DNA of 63,360 nt. It comes from Pezizomycotina sp. ARF18 (taxonomy: Eukaryota; Ascomycota). The stretch lies in assembly GCA_002224055.1 (NCBI GenBank), contig AZLU01000234.1:1-63360 (forward strand). The letters run 5' to 3'. Position numbers and translations under genes: made by a program. The notes under the pieces were generated by a model that saw only the letters and a program-made list of their open reading frames with translations, made no database searches and was not told where the DNA came from. Of this stretch, positions 48,519 through 60,839 are shown one piece after another (the first letter of the stretch is position 1; each line of letters starts with the position of its first letter).

Positions 48519-49109
48519 GAATCAAAGACTGTCCGCAAAGTGGGTGGAAAACGGGTGAGCTGAAAGAGATAAAACGTTTGATTTGCTGCTGATATTACAA
48601 GAACCAATACGTCAGTCGTGATAAGCACTCGATGCTTGTTTCTCTGTCGTGGATGGTGGTGATACAGGAAGCTGATGGTAGTAGATGTACGTTTCGTTGT
48701 GTTTTCTTTTCTCGAAAAGCGGCAAGGCAAAATCGCAAAGTTCTAGCAACAAACAACAAAGCGAAAGATGGAAAAAGAACGCGTGTCACGTGATATATAA
48801 GGCGGCGCGTGTGGTTTCAGGTTCTAGTACCAAGAGCTCGGACAGAAAACAAAAAGTCTTACTTTGGCAGTAGGAGTTTTCACCTGCACCTCCCGTATTT
48901 AGCTTTGTCGTGATAGTAAACAAGTAAGTAACAAGTAGTACAATAATATTTCGAAACTCGGAAAGCTACGGAGATGAGCTACTTGTATACCTACTCTCCA
49001 AAGGTTTCATATAATTTACTGGAGCTTGGAACGAAACTGTGTATCTTTTCGGTATTTACTCCGTAGATCCTCACATCGCCAGCCGCTGTCCACCTTTTGA
49101 TATCAAGTC

Positions 49110-49141
<32 letters not shown>

Positions 49142-50544
49142 TTTTTTATTTATTAATGGTGGTAGCTTTCGCTCTTTCTTTTGGTTCCGATGGCGTTCTT
49201 AAAAAAAAAAAAAAACCGTTTTCAGTTGTGCTACATCATCTTGAATTTAATTTTAAATAATTGAATAACCTCAGTATCACTAGGCAGAATTAAACAACTT
49301 TGGTTACAAGACCGTTAGCCAGCTGTCGATCAGTGATTGCAAATCCCATTTCCACATCAACGCCGCTTACATATATAGCCAATAGCTATTTGGAAATGTC
49401 TGAACTGGCGTTCTCATCGTGAGATACTTATCATTTTTTTTTTCTCGCGATACGGGATATAAAGGCTACTTATACTAGGTCAATAGTAAATACAGGTGAT
49501 ATAGGGGTGAAAAATATAACAACTGAAACACAGGAAACGTGATTTTAGTCGTCGATGCTTTGAGTAAATCAAAACCAGGTAATAATATACTTGTCGACGA
49601 TTAACAAAAAAAAAAAAAAAAAAAAAAAAAAAAAGCGATATATTTCTCCAATCTGTTAATAATAGCAGTACGTAAATTAACGCGAAAAGAGAGAAAAAGG
49701 TGTAATCTGGAGTCTGGACTCCACTGCTAGTCCAGCACACCAACAACAATATAGAGTAGTAATAATAATATAATAATAATAATAACAATTTAACCAAGCG
49801 AGTTGGCGCTAACGTCGTATTGACGTCCGTTTACTTGAGATTCAATTCCCACGTGTGGTCTGTTCCTTTTACTAGAGGTTCGGAGGTAAAAAATAAATAT
49901 ATACAGATGGTTAATAAATATCATCCTATCTTATCCCAACCCATTGAAGAAGAAGAAGAAGCATAAAAACGGCAGATTTAATTAGAAAAAAAAAGTTTGA
50001 AAATCGAAAAATAAAATCTTCACAAAGAAAAACAACCTGACGAAAATAAACAGCCTTTGCAAGGGTCCAAAGATGCAGAATCTCCAGAGTTCCAGGGGTG
50101 GGCAACAATACCGGTAATGATATGACATGACATGACACGAATTCTTTGGGAGGGAGGGGGAAAGAGAGAGAGAGAGAGAGACGAGAGAGACGAGAGAGAC
50201 AGGAACAAAACGGGTTTTTCCCTTTGCTGTTCTGCTCCGAATTGTGAACCTCTAGAGTCTCTCAAATTTTAGCCGAATCTTACTTACTTGACGTGCCCAC
50301 CTGCTTCTTTATTTACTTAATTTACTCGCACTTATTATCCACCCTCAAGGGTTATTTCGGTCTAGAGGCTTCAAACCCATCCCGCCAATATACGAAGTAT
50401 AGAGATAGAGTCTACCGTACAAAAAAGAAATTACGAATAATGAGATACATGCCATTGCACCTATCATTTCACAAACAGCAGAGTAAAACTTTAATACAAC
50501 AGCATCAATAATGTCATGTTTGTCATGATGTATATTGAGTTAAG

Positions 50545-50546
<2 letters not shown>

Positions 50547-50576
<30 letters not shown>

Positions 50577-50593
50577 AGAAAGAAAGAAAGAAA
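50547..50593. repeat. A27 followed by GAAA repeats
   Basis: A homopolymer of 27 A decays into about five GAAA units. This resembles the tail of a retroposed copy, but no element body is recognised upstream. Confidence 0.7.
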
Positions 50594-53130
50594 GGAGCGC
50601 TAGTAAACACTTGGTTCAAAATTGTGCTGTGCTAGTGCGAAAAAATGACGAAACTGCCGCGTGGGAGAAAGTGTGGCTGACACCCTTCAAAGTTCAGGCT
50701 TCTTCTCTACCCCCGGTCCACCCAATAACCTGCTTTTGGTTCTGCCTCCAATATCCCCCGCAAAACAAAAGGTAGAGACGAGAGAAAGTGAGTTCCCACT
50801 AAAAACCCACCAAGAACACTTCCTCGCTCTCATTCTATATTTCGTTTCTCCCACACGACCACGTTTCTCTCTCTAAATACTCCTTGAGTCCTACAGCAGT
50901 ACAGCCACACTTTTCGTCTCTCGTTCTCTTTTTTTCTTTTAGCGTTTATTGTCGACAGCACTATGATGAATGGGGTGCATCTCGTAAGGGCGATCCTTTT
51001 CCGCTTACTGTCTTGTTCACTCCACCAAGGTTTCTGAAGTTCAGGTGAGAAGTCTCTTTTTCTTTCCTTTTTCCTTTTCCTCATTCAGTGTACTTTACAA
51101 TTATCGATCAATTACGACTTGGTTTTGACTCCTTTTTTCTTCAACATAGATGATGCTTCTAGCCTGGTAAGCTTAGGGTAGTAGCAGTAGCCAGGCGGTA
51201 AATTTTACTTTACTTTACTTAGCACTTTGATATTTTTCATCGCAGAAGTAGAAGAAGATAAAATTTCGCGTCCCGCTCGAGTCGGGAAAATTTCCAAGCA
51301 GAGAGCACCTTCAAGAACCTGGCGCTACGATCAATGCCCTAAATGGATGAGACACTCAAAAAAAGAACGAAAGAGATATTTAATATATTTTAATACAATA
51401 TTCAAAAAGCCAATTTTTTTTTTTTTTGGTTGAAATTCATTATCACCTTTCTTTCTCCCCATCCAAGCCCCTGCGAGGGGTTGATAATTGCATCTGGAGT
51501 GCAAAGAGGTTGACAAAAGTAAGTTATAACGAACAGTAGTAATCGTTTCTTTCCTTACAAATATATATTTTTCTACTCAATATTGGCTTTTACGAGAAAT
51601 TTCGGGAATTTCTTGTCTGTCTGTTCTTTGATAATGGAGCTTGGTCGTTCGTTCATTCGAGCTTGCTTCCGTACTAATCTTAAACGATATTGATAGTTTT
51701 CTTTCCCTTTCAATTGAAATTTTTTTTTTTTAACCTGAAGCTCTTCTTTCCGGCCGACGTCGAATCCCTCGTTCGGCAACGTTTCCCTGCGTCAGTCGTT
51801 CTGGGGTCTGTGTTTGCAATTCCCGTTCCAAGATTTAAAACATTCGATTCACGGTATGTAACTATTATTGTCATTATTATCTCGCTCGCTTTCATTTTTT
51901 TTTTTTTTTTTTTTTTTCAAGAGCAAGAAAGATCAAAAACGAACATTTGAAGAGTAGGAAAAGCGAAGAAAATAGTGAAACGGAAAAGTTGCGAAGAATA
52001 CATGGCAGCGCGGATTATTATCCACTTTCATTCTCTCTCTTTTTAATTTTTCTGTATGTTGTTTCTGCTGTTGTTACCTTTGTAAAGCAAATAATAATCA
52101 TACATCGCCGGCTTCGCTAGGAAAGCAAAGTGGAAAAAGAAAGGAGAGAATTTTACGAAAAAAAAAAAAAAATGGGAAACAGAATAAAGACGAGAGGAAC
52201 TCAATCTATATGCTTTTTCTTAATACTTACAGTTAAACAGGCAGATGAGTAGGAGAGCGGAGTAGCCCTATTCCTGGGAATCTGATACTCCTCTTCGTAT
52301 TCCAGTTCTCTCCGTCTCTCTTTTTTACCACTCATTGACTGCATTGGTGCGATGACCCTTTGAATTTCTTTTTTTCTAGCCTTTCCCTGTCCTGTCTTCG
52401 ATAAATTTCGAACCTTGAGGTGAGAAAAGACCGAGAAGGAAGAAGAACCTTGTCCACCTTCTTTTCTGCTTCTGTAGCACTGCTACTGCTCTTCTCTTCC
52501 TCTATTTATTTTATTTTGATTCTGCTCCTTTCGATAGTATTTTTACACTATTATTTATTTCATTCGGTCAGGTCATTTTTTATTTTATTTTATTTTCTTT
52601 TTCTACTCTATTGTCGGGTGATAATAGCGGTAATAAGAAAAAAAAGTTATATTGGGAACATATCCGTTGCCTCCCGTGGTTGGTGTTTCTATAACACTTC
52701 ATATTAAAAGAATCTCACAAGCCACTTATCCCACGATCATTTCTGATACATTCCTTAAATCTAGTACTGTCCTTTGCTCTGCTCGTCTTGCTGGCTGCGT
52801 TTTATATCGTCCTTGCTTCTTTCTTTTTCCCTCCTACTCTCTTTATCCTCTTTCAACTTTACCTTTTTTTCAGCTCGAGTAGTAGTAGTTCATATCTTTG
52901 GGATCAATTTTGGCCCTATTTATACAGAAACCCTTTAATAACCAGACCTTTATTCTTTTCTTCCACTTCTCTAACTTCTTATTTACTAGCTGCTACTGCG
53001 AAGAAACCAACCGGAGCATGGTATAAAGAGGTATCGTTTATATTCATTCTTTTTCTCAAGCCCGTAAGTTGGATATTGTGCCGGTATTTCTTACTTATTA
53101 TTATTAGCTTACTGTGCGTGCGTGCGTGTG

Positions 53131-53215
53131 TTTTTTTTTTTTTTTTTTTTTTTTTTTGGATACTGTCGTCATTGTCAAAGCAAGAACAAAAAAAAAAAAA
53201 AAAAAAAAAAAAAAA
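53131..53215. repeat. T27 / A28 inverted repeat with 30-base loop
   Basis: Twenty-seven T, a 30-base spacer, then 28 A. The two arms are fully complementary, making a potential long hairpin in DNA or in a transcribed leader of the arrestin gene. Confidence 0.85.
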
Positions 53216-54149
53216 GAAGGGAGCAAGAAAAAGAATAAAAGGGCCCGAAACAAAACACTCTCTCCCGCTACAAGATCGATCTCGCTTCTTTTCTTCCCTT
53301 ATTATTACTTACTTTCTCTGTTTTAGGCGTTAGTTTTTCCAGTATTACCATTCAATTTATTTACCTATTTATTGTTTCCTTTCTTTTTATTCGGGGTTTT
53401 CTATTCTCGTTGCTGCCTTGAAGGCAAGGCCCCTTTGGTCGCTCGAGAAATATACTTCCCTTGCATGGGGTGTGTGGGCGGTGAGAGATTGGTCAAAAAG
53501 GAATTTATAATCGGGCCTCATCTTCTTCGTTCTCTTGTCTATCGAGAAATACATATATCCTCCTTCGAACGTCAAAACTTATTAGCTTTCTCTCTTGCTT
53601 TTGGATACCATGCGTTTATTGTATTATTTTGTTTCTTGATCGTTCGTTATCTATCTATCGTTACCTCGTTCTCTGTTGTTTCAATCAATTGGTTTGTTCA
53701 GCCCTTGCTCTCCCCAATAATAATCATTCCTCGAGGCATTGGATCGTTCTGCGACTGTTACGTCTAAAGAAAGACCGTCCATTCAATTCTGAAGGCTTAA
53801 AGAAGCGATCAAAAAAAAAAAAAAGTCTTATTTTATTTTTTCAATTCATATTCTCATGCTCGTATTTCTTCTAGAATCTTACTTTCTTCGTCTGAATACT
53901 AAAGAATTTTTTTGCTTGTTGCCAGTAACAGAAGCTCGCCGTCGGTTTCCTGGCTTGTTTCGCAGCCACCCTCGTCTCACCCTCTCCTTCGTCTCGAACT
54001 TCATTTTTCCCAGTCGCCATAATTTCTCGAAACAGACGGCCACCCCCTTCCTTTTCCGCCTTCATATTCTCTTTTCCCTTGCCTTTTTTTTTTTTTTTTT
54101 CTTCTTTTCTCTCTTCCTTTTTAAACTCTTTTCCCCCTTTAACTTATCC

Positions 54150-56830
54150 ATGTCGGCAAACCGTCATCTGACGGCCAAGGTTCTCAAAACGACGTCAGCA
54201 ACGCCTCAAGAAGTAACCAAAATTTGTCGTCGAACCAGCAATCCCAAGAAGCTTCTCAAACCACTTCCGAAGACGATCGAGAACCATCTCGACGTTCGCT
54301 GCAAAGAAATTCCTGCAGCAGATCGTAGCGTCTTCCCCTTTCCTTGGTAACAACGAAGTTAAATCAATACCTCCTGATCCGCCGAGGTCTGTACCCTTAC
54401 AAATCGATCCTAACCATTCGCCTCGCTTACGATCGACTCTATCGCTTCCGCCGGTGGAAGCCACTCGTCGTCACCTTCCAGCCCCACTCATCCGCCGCCT
54501 CCCTCGCACAAACAGGTACTCTACAGGTTCCATCCTGATGGCTCGAGATCCCACAATCACTTATGGCGGTGGAATAAGCGGGATTCCCTCACATGCCAAC
54601 AGTGCGCTCAATGTCTCTCCGCACAGCAGTAGCGCTTCTCTCGGCCGCTCATCCTCTCCGCACTTAGTCGGCCGCCACTCAAGGTCCGGGAGCATTGAGA
54701 CGCACCCGCTGACTGCCGAGAAACCGTTGGCTTCGACCAGCGGAGGTGCAATGTCCGTCAATATTTCCCTGGCGGAACCCGTACTGTTTTTGCAAGGTCA
54801 TGACCAAAACAATCAGGCTGGTAGCCCTGCATTGCTTAGAGGAAGTCTCGTTCTAAGGCTTTCTAAACCCGCCAAAATAAAGGCAGTTACGCTTACGTTC
54901 AAAGGTCGGGCTAGAACAGAATGGCCTGAAGGTAAGATTTCCCTTAAAAAAGATATATTTTTCTTCTTCCCGTTGCGTTTGGTCCAACTCAAGAATAGAA
55001 TTGGCCTTTTCTCGCTTCAGGTTCAAGTAAATGAAGCGATATCAATCTTATGTAATATACATTGTTTTTGATAGCGTTGTCAAAAACATCTTCAGGGAGT
55101 CTCGTTTGCTGATATGCTGTTCGTCTTACCATCCAGGTATTCCACCCCGCAAGTCGGAGTTTTTTGAGGAGACGGAACTCATGACACACACTTGGCCGTT
55201 TTTTAACGCCCAGTTCCCAAATGCGGAGCTTGGTCATGGCGCGGATTCTGCTAGGATCCACCGCGACAGTGATAATCTCCATAATCGAAACTCTACCATT
55301 GGATCTGCCATTGGATCGTTAGCCAGGTCGGCTTCGCCTGTCGGCCTGTCCGCCGCATCATCATCTTTGGCGGCCGACAAGCGTCTTTCCTGCAACTGCA
55401 ACAGACAAAAAGCTTCGCTAAATCGGAAGGGCAAAGTCAGACATCCGTGGCTCAGAAGGGTTACAGAATGTTCCAAGCTGGAGATTATGTGTATAATTTT
55501 GAGCTCCCAATCGAAGGCTGCTTACCCGAGAGCATAGTATGTGACCTCGGTTCCGTCAAATACGAATTGGAGGCGACTATCGAAAGGGCTGGGGCCTTCA
55601 GACCGAATCTTGTTGGAAAGAAGGACGTTATCTTGATAAGATGCCCGGCCGATACCAGTCTCGAACAGGTCGAACCTATTGCCATAAGCAGGAATTGGGA
55701 AGACCAACTTCACTACGACATCGTCATATCCGGGAAATCGTTTCCACTAGGCTCTACGATACCAATCGCATTTAAATTACTCCCCTTGCGAAAGTTCGTT
55801 GCCATCGAATAAAAATCTTTGTCACCGAAAATGTGGAATATTTCTGCAGGAATAAGAAGGTGCACCGTATAGAACCAACAAGAAAAATCCAGCTTTTTGA
55901 AAAGAGGGCAGATGCACCAGCCAACTCGACTTTCCTGGATCGACAGCTCGGTTCCTATCAGGTGGACCAACTCACGATTACAGCGACGGCACTCAGCCTT
56001 CTAGTGGAGTTACTCCGGACAGTCTTTTGGGAGATCTCACTGGTGATAACATTGGGCCGACGGAGATGGAACTGTCAGTCCAGCTTCCAGGATGTCGTTC
56101 AAAGGATAAGGAAAGAATCCACTTCGATACTACGTATCAAAATATTCAGGTTCACCATTGGATTAAGGTAGGCAGAAACAGATATTTTTAAGCTCTCAAT
56201 ATTCTGACATGGCTTGCCAATCTTGATACTAACAACTTCCGCGATGTGTGCCGCAGATTGTCATGAGACTAAGCAAGTGGACCCCAATGATTCTTCCAAG
56301 AGGCGTCATTTTGAAATATCCATCGATTCGCCCTTCCACATTTGTCATGCAAGTGCTCGCAGGCGAATATCGCACTACCTGCTTACAGCGACGATCGTTC
56401 AAATGCCTGTGCGTCGGCGGCGCTTGTTCATGCCCTCCCTCGTTGAGCAGGAGAAACTCTCCCACTACTGATGCTGCAAATCCCTCAAACGTGCAAGACC
56501 CACAACCTGAAACGTTCATTCCACCTCATATGCGAACATTCGACAATAATGTGCCGCGGCCAATTCATCTTGTTCGAACTCCGTCATTTAATCCTCCGGC
56601 ATTTGAGACGACGTACCTCCACCGTTGGTGACACCACCACCAAATTACGAGACTATCGTGACGAATGGTGGTGGTTTAGCAGACTACTTTGCCCGTTTAG
56701 CGGACACATTAGACTCCGACGATACCGAAGATGACGTTAGAGGGCAGCTAGGACTCCCAGGACTCCGGGTAGACTTGCTAGGAGCATGGATGAGAGGCGA
56801 ACCTGGGATCCTATCGGCCGTCCCGTTTGA
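54150..56830 (+). CDS. Arrestin-related trafficking adaptor (CreD/Rod1-like)
   Basis: Adaptor that brings an Rsp5/HulA ubiquitin ligase to plasma-membrane transporters for endocytosis, often in response to nutrients. A Ser/Gln/Asn-rich tail (DGQGSQNDVSNASRSNQNLS) starts at 54150 after an early frame break. The arrestin N domain has ISLAEPVLFLQGHDQ, LLRGSLVLRLSKPAKIKAVT and LTFKGRARTEWPEG, then GYRMFQAGDYVYNFELPIEG and CDLGSVKYELEATIERAGAF. The arrestin C domain has DQLHYDIVISGKSFPLGSTI, IPIAFKLLPL and VTENVEYFCRNKKVHRIEPT. The C-terminus carries the WW-binding PPxY motif (TPPPNYETIV) and ends TPGRLARSMDERRTWDPIGR, a tail seen in filamentous-fungal arrestins; stop at 56830. Introns lie at about 54931-55136 and 56169-56256. 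Several single-base breaks are present. Confidence 0.9.
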
Positions 56831-58056
56831 ATAGAGGGGAAAAGATAAAACGAAGGTGGGGCGAACATAGGAAGTTGAAAATCTGTGATACCGACTTCCG
56901 TTTTTCTTGCTTGATAAGGTCCCTAGAGCCTGAATAATCCCCATGTTCCCGGTTGATTTACTTTTTTTTTTTTTTTTTTTTTCTTTCCTTTTCTCTTTTT
57001 TTCTTTTGAACATGAGAAAATTTCCAGTCACATTACAGACACCCTTTGTCTCCAGTTATATGGATCATATGTAAAATCTTGTTTTTCATCTTGTCAAATA
57101 GGCTGCAGTTGATTTTGTCAGTACTTTTTGGCGTAATCGGATTGTTATCTTTCCTTTCGTTCTTTGACTTCAAAAAAAAAAATTCGTTTTGGACAACTTT
57201 CATTCTGCATAAATCTTTTTTTAATCTTCTTTCTCATGATACACACCTCTCTGTTTCTTTATTGTTTCGTTTTATCTTTACCCTCCTTCGTCCATGAATG
57301 AAATGCCGCATTTACTCTTATTTTTATATATAACTAGTTGATTTCATTTTTTTTTTTCTTCTCTTGAAATTGGAGGCCCGGTTTCCCTAAATATGCTGTT
57401 ACAATACCTTCTCTGTTCTGTTCTTATCATTTTTCAAAGCGTCTCTCCTTGGTTTTCCCTTCTCCTTATAGTTCCACGTTTTCCATTTTTTAAGGATATA
57501 TTTATACGTTGTTCGCGGATGGGCATTCTATTTTGTAATTTTATGTAAATGAGAATAAAAACCAACACATACCGAAAATTACGGATTGGATTCACTTTTT
57601 AAACTCAGTTATTGAAAGGAGACGCGGAGTTCTATTAGGGGAGCAATTCGTATGAGATCAACAAACTAGACAATTACTTCTTTAGATGGGAGACAAGGCT
57701 ATCATATTCACAATATCCTATATTTTTGTAGAAACAAATTCATATTGCACGACTTTGCGGGTTTATAAGAAAAAGTTGGTTAAGCCAGAGACTACTTGAA
57801 AGTAAAGAAAATATCGCAAGAGATAAAAGTGAGAGATTGAGAGCGAGCGAAATAGAAAAGAGACACAGAGAAACATATAGCTGAACGTGCGCACACCGCC
57901 CTCTAATGAATGTTTTTTTCCTCCCTCCTTTTTTTTTGATGGTATCATTTCAAAGCCACCTATTGACTTTTTCCGAAAAACCCCCTTTTCGTTGATATAT
58001 CAAGGGCGGATATATACATGCATGCAAGAAAAAAAACTGGCTGTTCCGACTCTCAC
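56831..58056. other. convergent spacer arrestin/coiled-coil gene
   Basis: T-rich on the plus strand to about 57500, then AT-rich. No gene is supported. Confidence 0.5.
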
Positions 58057-60122
58057 TCACTCCACCAGGATGACCTGCGCCTTGTATATGAGGTTCGTCA
58101 AATGCGGGTGCTCCCCGTTCTCGTCACACTCTTCCAGAGCGCCGGCCAGGCCACGCAGCCGACCTTCTTGCCCCTCCAGTCGTCGTCTTCGCCGCCGTCG
58201 AGGTCCTCCATGGTTTCCGGGTTGAAGTCCGCCCCGAGCAGCGGTTCCGGGCGGACGCTGAACGAAGCGCGCTGGACGCGCAGCTCGATGGCCAGGTTCA
58301 CGGCGGTCTCAATGATGTGCCTCAGCTTCTCGCGCGGCTCCGGGCTGGGTGAAAGCCCCAGGGGCGTGAGCGAGGCCGTGATGTGCAGCAGGAGGTCCTC
58401 GACTGCCGTTCCCAGGGACGTGTCCGCGAGCGCGTCGGCGTTAGCAGACGGCAGGTGTGCGGTAATGGGGCGGAGGAGACCGAGGGAAGGCGCGGGAGGG
58501 CGTGCTTCCGGATCATCGACAGGTGGTAGAACGCCAGAGATTGATCGCGGCAGAATATTCAGGGTCATTGGATAACGCTGTTGTAGTATGAAGAAGAGGT
58601 GATTAGCAAAAGTGAACCATTAAACGCAACCAAAAAGAAGCTTAGTAGGACTTACAAGCAAGGTAAAGCTCCAAAGTTGAGAGACCCTCATTGGTTTCTT
58701 TGGTCAGGCCAAAGAGGTACGGGCTGAACACGGCTTCCACCAATTGATCAGAAATGAGGGCCGAGATAACAAATAGTCGTTTCGTCATGATCAATTCCGG
58801 ATTCCCATTGGTGACTTCAGCTAGACTCTTCTTTGTGTGCTCAGGTAGATTGTCGAAGACTAGAATTAATTCCAACTCTGTCAGTATCAAACCTTTATAG
58901 GTCATGTGATGTACGGATATATATACTCTTGGGATACGTACCAACTTTGGTCTTGAAGTTGAGGAAGACCCACTGCTGGAGATTCCTCCAGAGGTCTCCC
59001 ATATCCTGATTGAATAGGTCATCCGTCTTCTGTGCTTCCGTTCTTGTGCTCAAACTGATGTCATGTTTTAGACGCTGAATTTGAGTATCGAGGTCGCGGA
59101 TCTCCTGCTCCTTCTCGGAAATCAGTTTTCGAGGGAGTGTCGCTGGCTCCGAGAGGTCTCGAGATCGCGAATGAGGTGGTTGTTCTTCTCTTTCCATGTT
59201 TATCCCAGTCCTTATCTCGAACAGCAATCTGGCGTTTAATCTCACGATCCATCTCTTGTCTGTGCTGTTCTTGAAGTTCCTCTAGTTTCGTATGCAACTA
59301 ATAGTCGGAAGGAAGAAAGAAGATTGAAGCTTAGCAAAATAAGCCTAGAAGGAAAAAAATATCATAAGAGGTCTCATACATCTTTGCAGGCTTTGTTCAT
59401 GTCTTCTAGTTCTGCCTCTTTTCGGTCGTACGCTTGTTCGTACTTCTCTAGTCGTTTACCAGCTTGTTTCGTTCCTTTTGCAGTTCATTGTTGTCGGTGT
59501 GCATATTTTCAATCTCTTGTTGATACTTGCGAGTAGCTTCCGTTATACCTTAAGGGTAGGTGGATTACCCACGGTTAGCTGCATGATTCTTTTACAACGA
59601 AAATTTCAAAACTTGAACGTTTAACATACTCTTTCAAATCCTGAAACATGTTCTTGTCATATCCTCTGGGCGATAATTCGAGGACCGGTCGTCGCCACTC
59701 ATGATACTGCCGTCTTCATGATGGTAATGGCATCGGGGGCACCGTTCTTAAACTCGCACTCCGAGCAGTTACAGGTGGCTTTGAGGTACGTAGTTCTGAG
59801 AAAACATGAGAAAAAATCGAAATGTCAGTTGAAAGATACCTCTCAAATCGCTGATATATGATGGTAGGTCCTCCGCTAGCTTTACTCTTTCTTCGTTCAT
59901 TTGTAGGTCTCCTTCGGCATCCCTAGATGCTTCGGTAGTGGTTCGGTGTTCTCTTTCTGCGGAGTGCCTCCCCTTGACGGTATCCACAACTGCTGCAAAT
60001 ATATCTGCTGCAGAACCCCGCCGAAGTCCAGAGCCAGCTGTTTCTGTGCTAGCCGTAGACACAGAATCTATATGATGCAACGCAAATAAATCAGCATTCA
60101 TCTGCGTCCATGCCGTGGTCAT
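58057..60122 (-). CDS. unrecognised fungal coiled-coil protein
   Basis: I do not recognise a named family. The start at 60122 gives MTTAWTQMNADLFALHHIDS. A Ser/Arg/Glu-rich head follows, then RPVLELSPRGYDKNMFQDLK near 59660. A coiled coil runs over about 59560-59060 (KYQQEIENMHTDNNELQKER, KYEQAYDRKEAELEDMNKAC, LEELQEQHRQEMDREIKRQI, KEQEIRDLDTQIQRLKHDIS). A globular part follows: MGDLWRNLQQWVFLNFKTKV, LPEHTKKSLAEVTNGNPELI and RLFVISALISDQLVEAVFSP. The C-terminal domain (LGTAVEDLLLHITASLTPLG, VGCVAWPALWKSV) ends LIYKAQVILVE at 58057. The order head, coil, helical domain suggests a structural or scaffold role. Frame breaks occur near 58120, 59200 and 59440. Confidence 0.6.
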
Positions 60123-60294
60123 TTTGCCAATAATATATGCCGATTTGCAAAAGCAACCGCCACAAAGATAAAACCAAAAACGCAAAAAAGAAATACTCAA
60201 AGACGGGAAAGACATAAGACAGAGTAGGGAAAAAAAAAAAAACATGGTGAAAAGAAATATACAGAGTGTGTCTAGGCTTGGTATATCCAAGAGA

Positions 60295-60328
<34 letters not shown>

Positions 60329-60839
60329 AAAGGAAAGGTAGGGAAGCTTGATATTCAAGAAAATCGCAATTATTATAAGGGTTTCCCTCAATCTCATGCA
60401 AACAGCATACGGATCATGTAAGGTAGAAATGGAAAGAAAAAAGACTCGTCTACGATCTCAGAAGCTCTGAACAGTGCTGCAGCATTCGTTGGGATGGAAG
60501 ATCATTCTGTCCAGCAGTACAGGTATTGCCGAAAATGATAGCACATTTGATTTAAGACCTGGACGTGTCTGGAAACGCGGAGAAGGCAAGACAAGAATTA
60601 TGAAACCTGAAAGCCATCTCTTAACATGCTTTCTTATGAGTCTAGTCGGCGTTAAAGAAGTCTTCCATCTTCGAAAAAGCAGTCACTAAGGCCACCCAAA
60701 GAATATTTAAGAAGCAGACGGGAGAAGAAAAATGGGTTGAAAGAAAAGAAGAGAAGCAAAGATGAAGTCAGGGAATGCAAGAGTAATAAACGTGTACAGA
60801 AAGCGTGGTTTACTAGGGAATCGGACCAACCTTTTCGTC
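60123..60839. other. spacer coiled-coil/SR-rich gene
   Basis: Promoter side of the coiled-coil gene and 3' side of the next minus-strand gene. It holds the T14A23 tract and no supported coding sequence. Confidence 0.45.
60295..60331. repeat. T14A23 palindromic tract
   Basis: Fourteen T directly followed by 23 A, about 170 bases upstream of the coiled-coil gene start. Confidence 0.85.

Larger units (their letters stand above)
48519..54149. other. 5.6 kb gene-free spacer
   Basis: I find no coding sequence. It holds a TTTA repeat (49109-49146), A29 (49606-49634), an AG repeat (about 50164-50182), A27 plus GAAA repeats (50547-50593), T23 (51895-51917) and the T27/A28 inverted pair (53131-53215). 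From about 52300 to the arrestin start the plus strand is strongly pyrimidine-rich. That suggests a long promoter or 5' leader. Confidence 0.55.

Noticed and set aside
49790-49865. tRNA-like segment with AGCGAGTTGG and GATTCAATTCC
   Set aside because: No acceptor stem pairs, and the anticodon loop lacks the required T33.
53372-53767. 131-residue hydrophobic open frame upstream of the arrestin gene
   Set aside because: Composition follows the T-rich strand; no conserved motif and no clear splice context.
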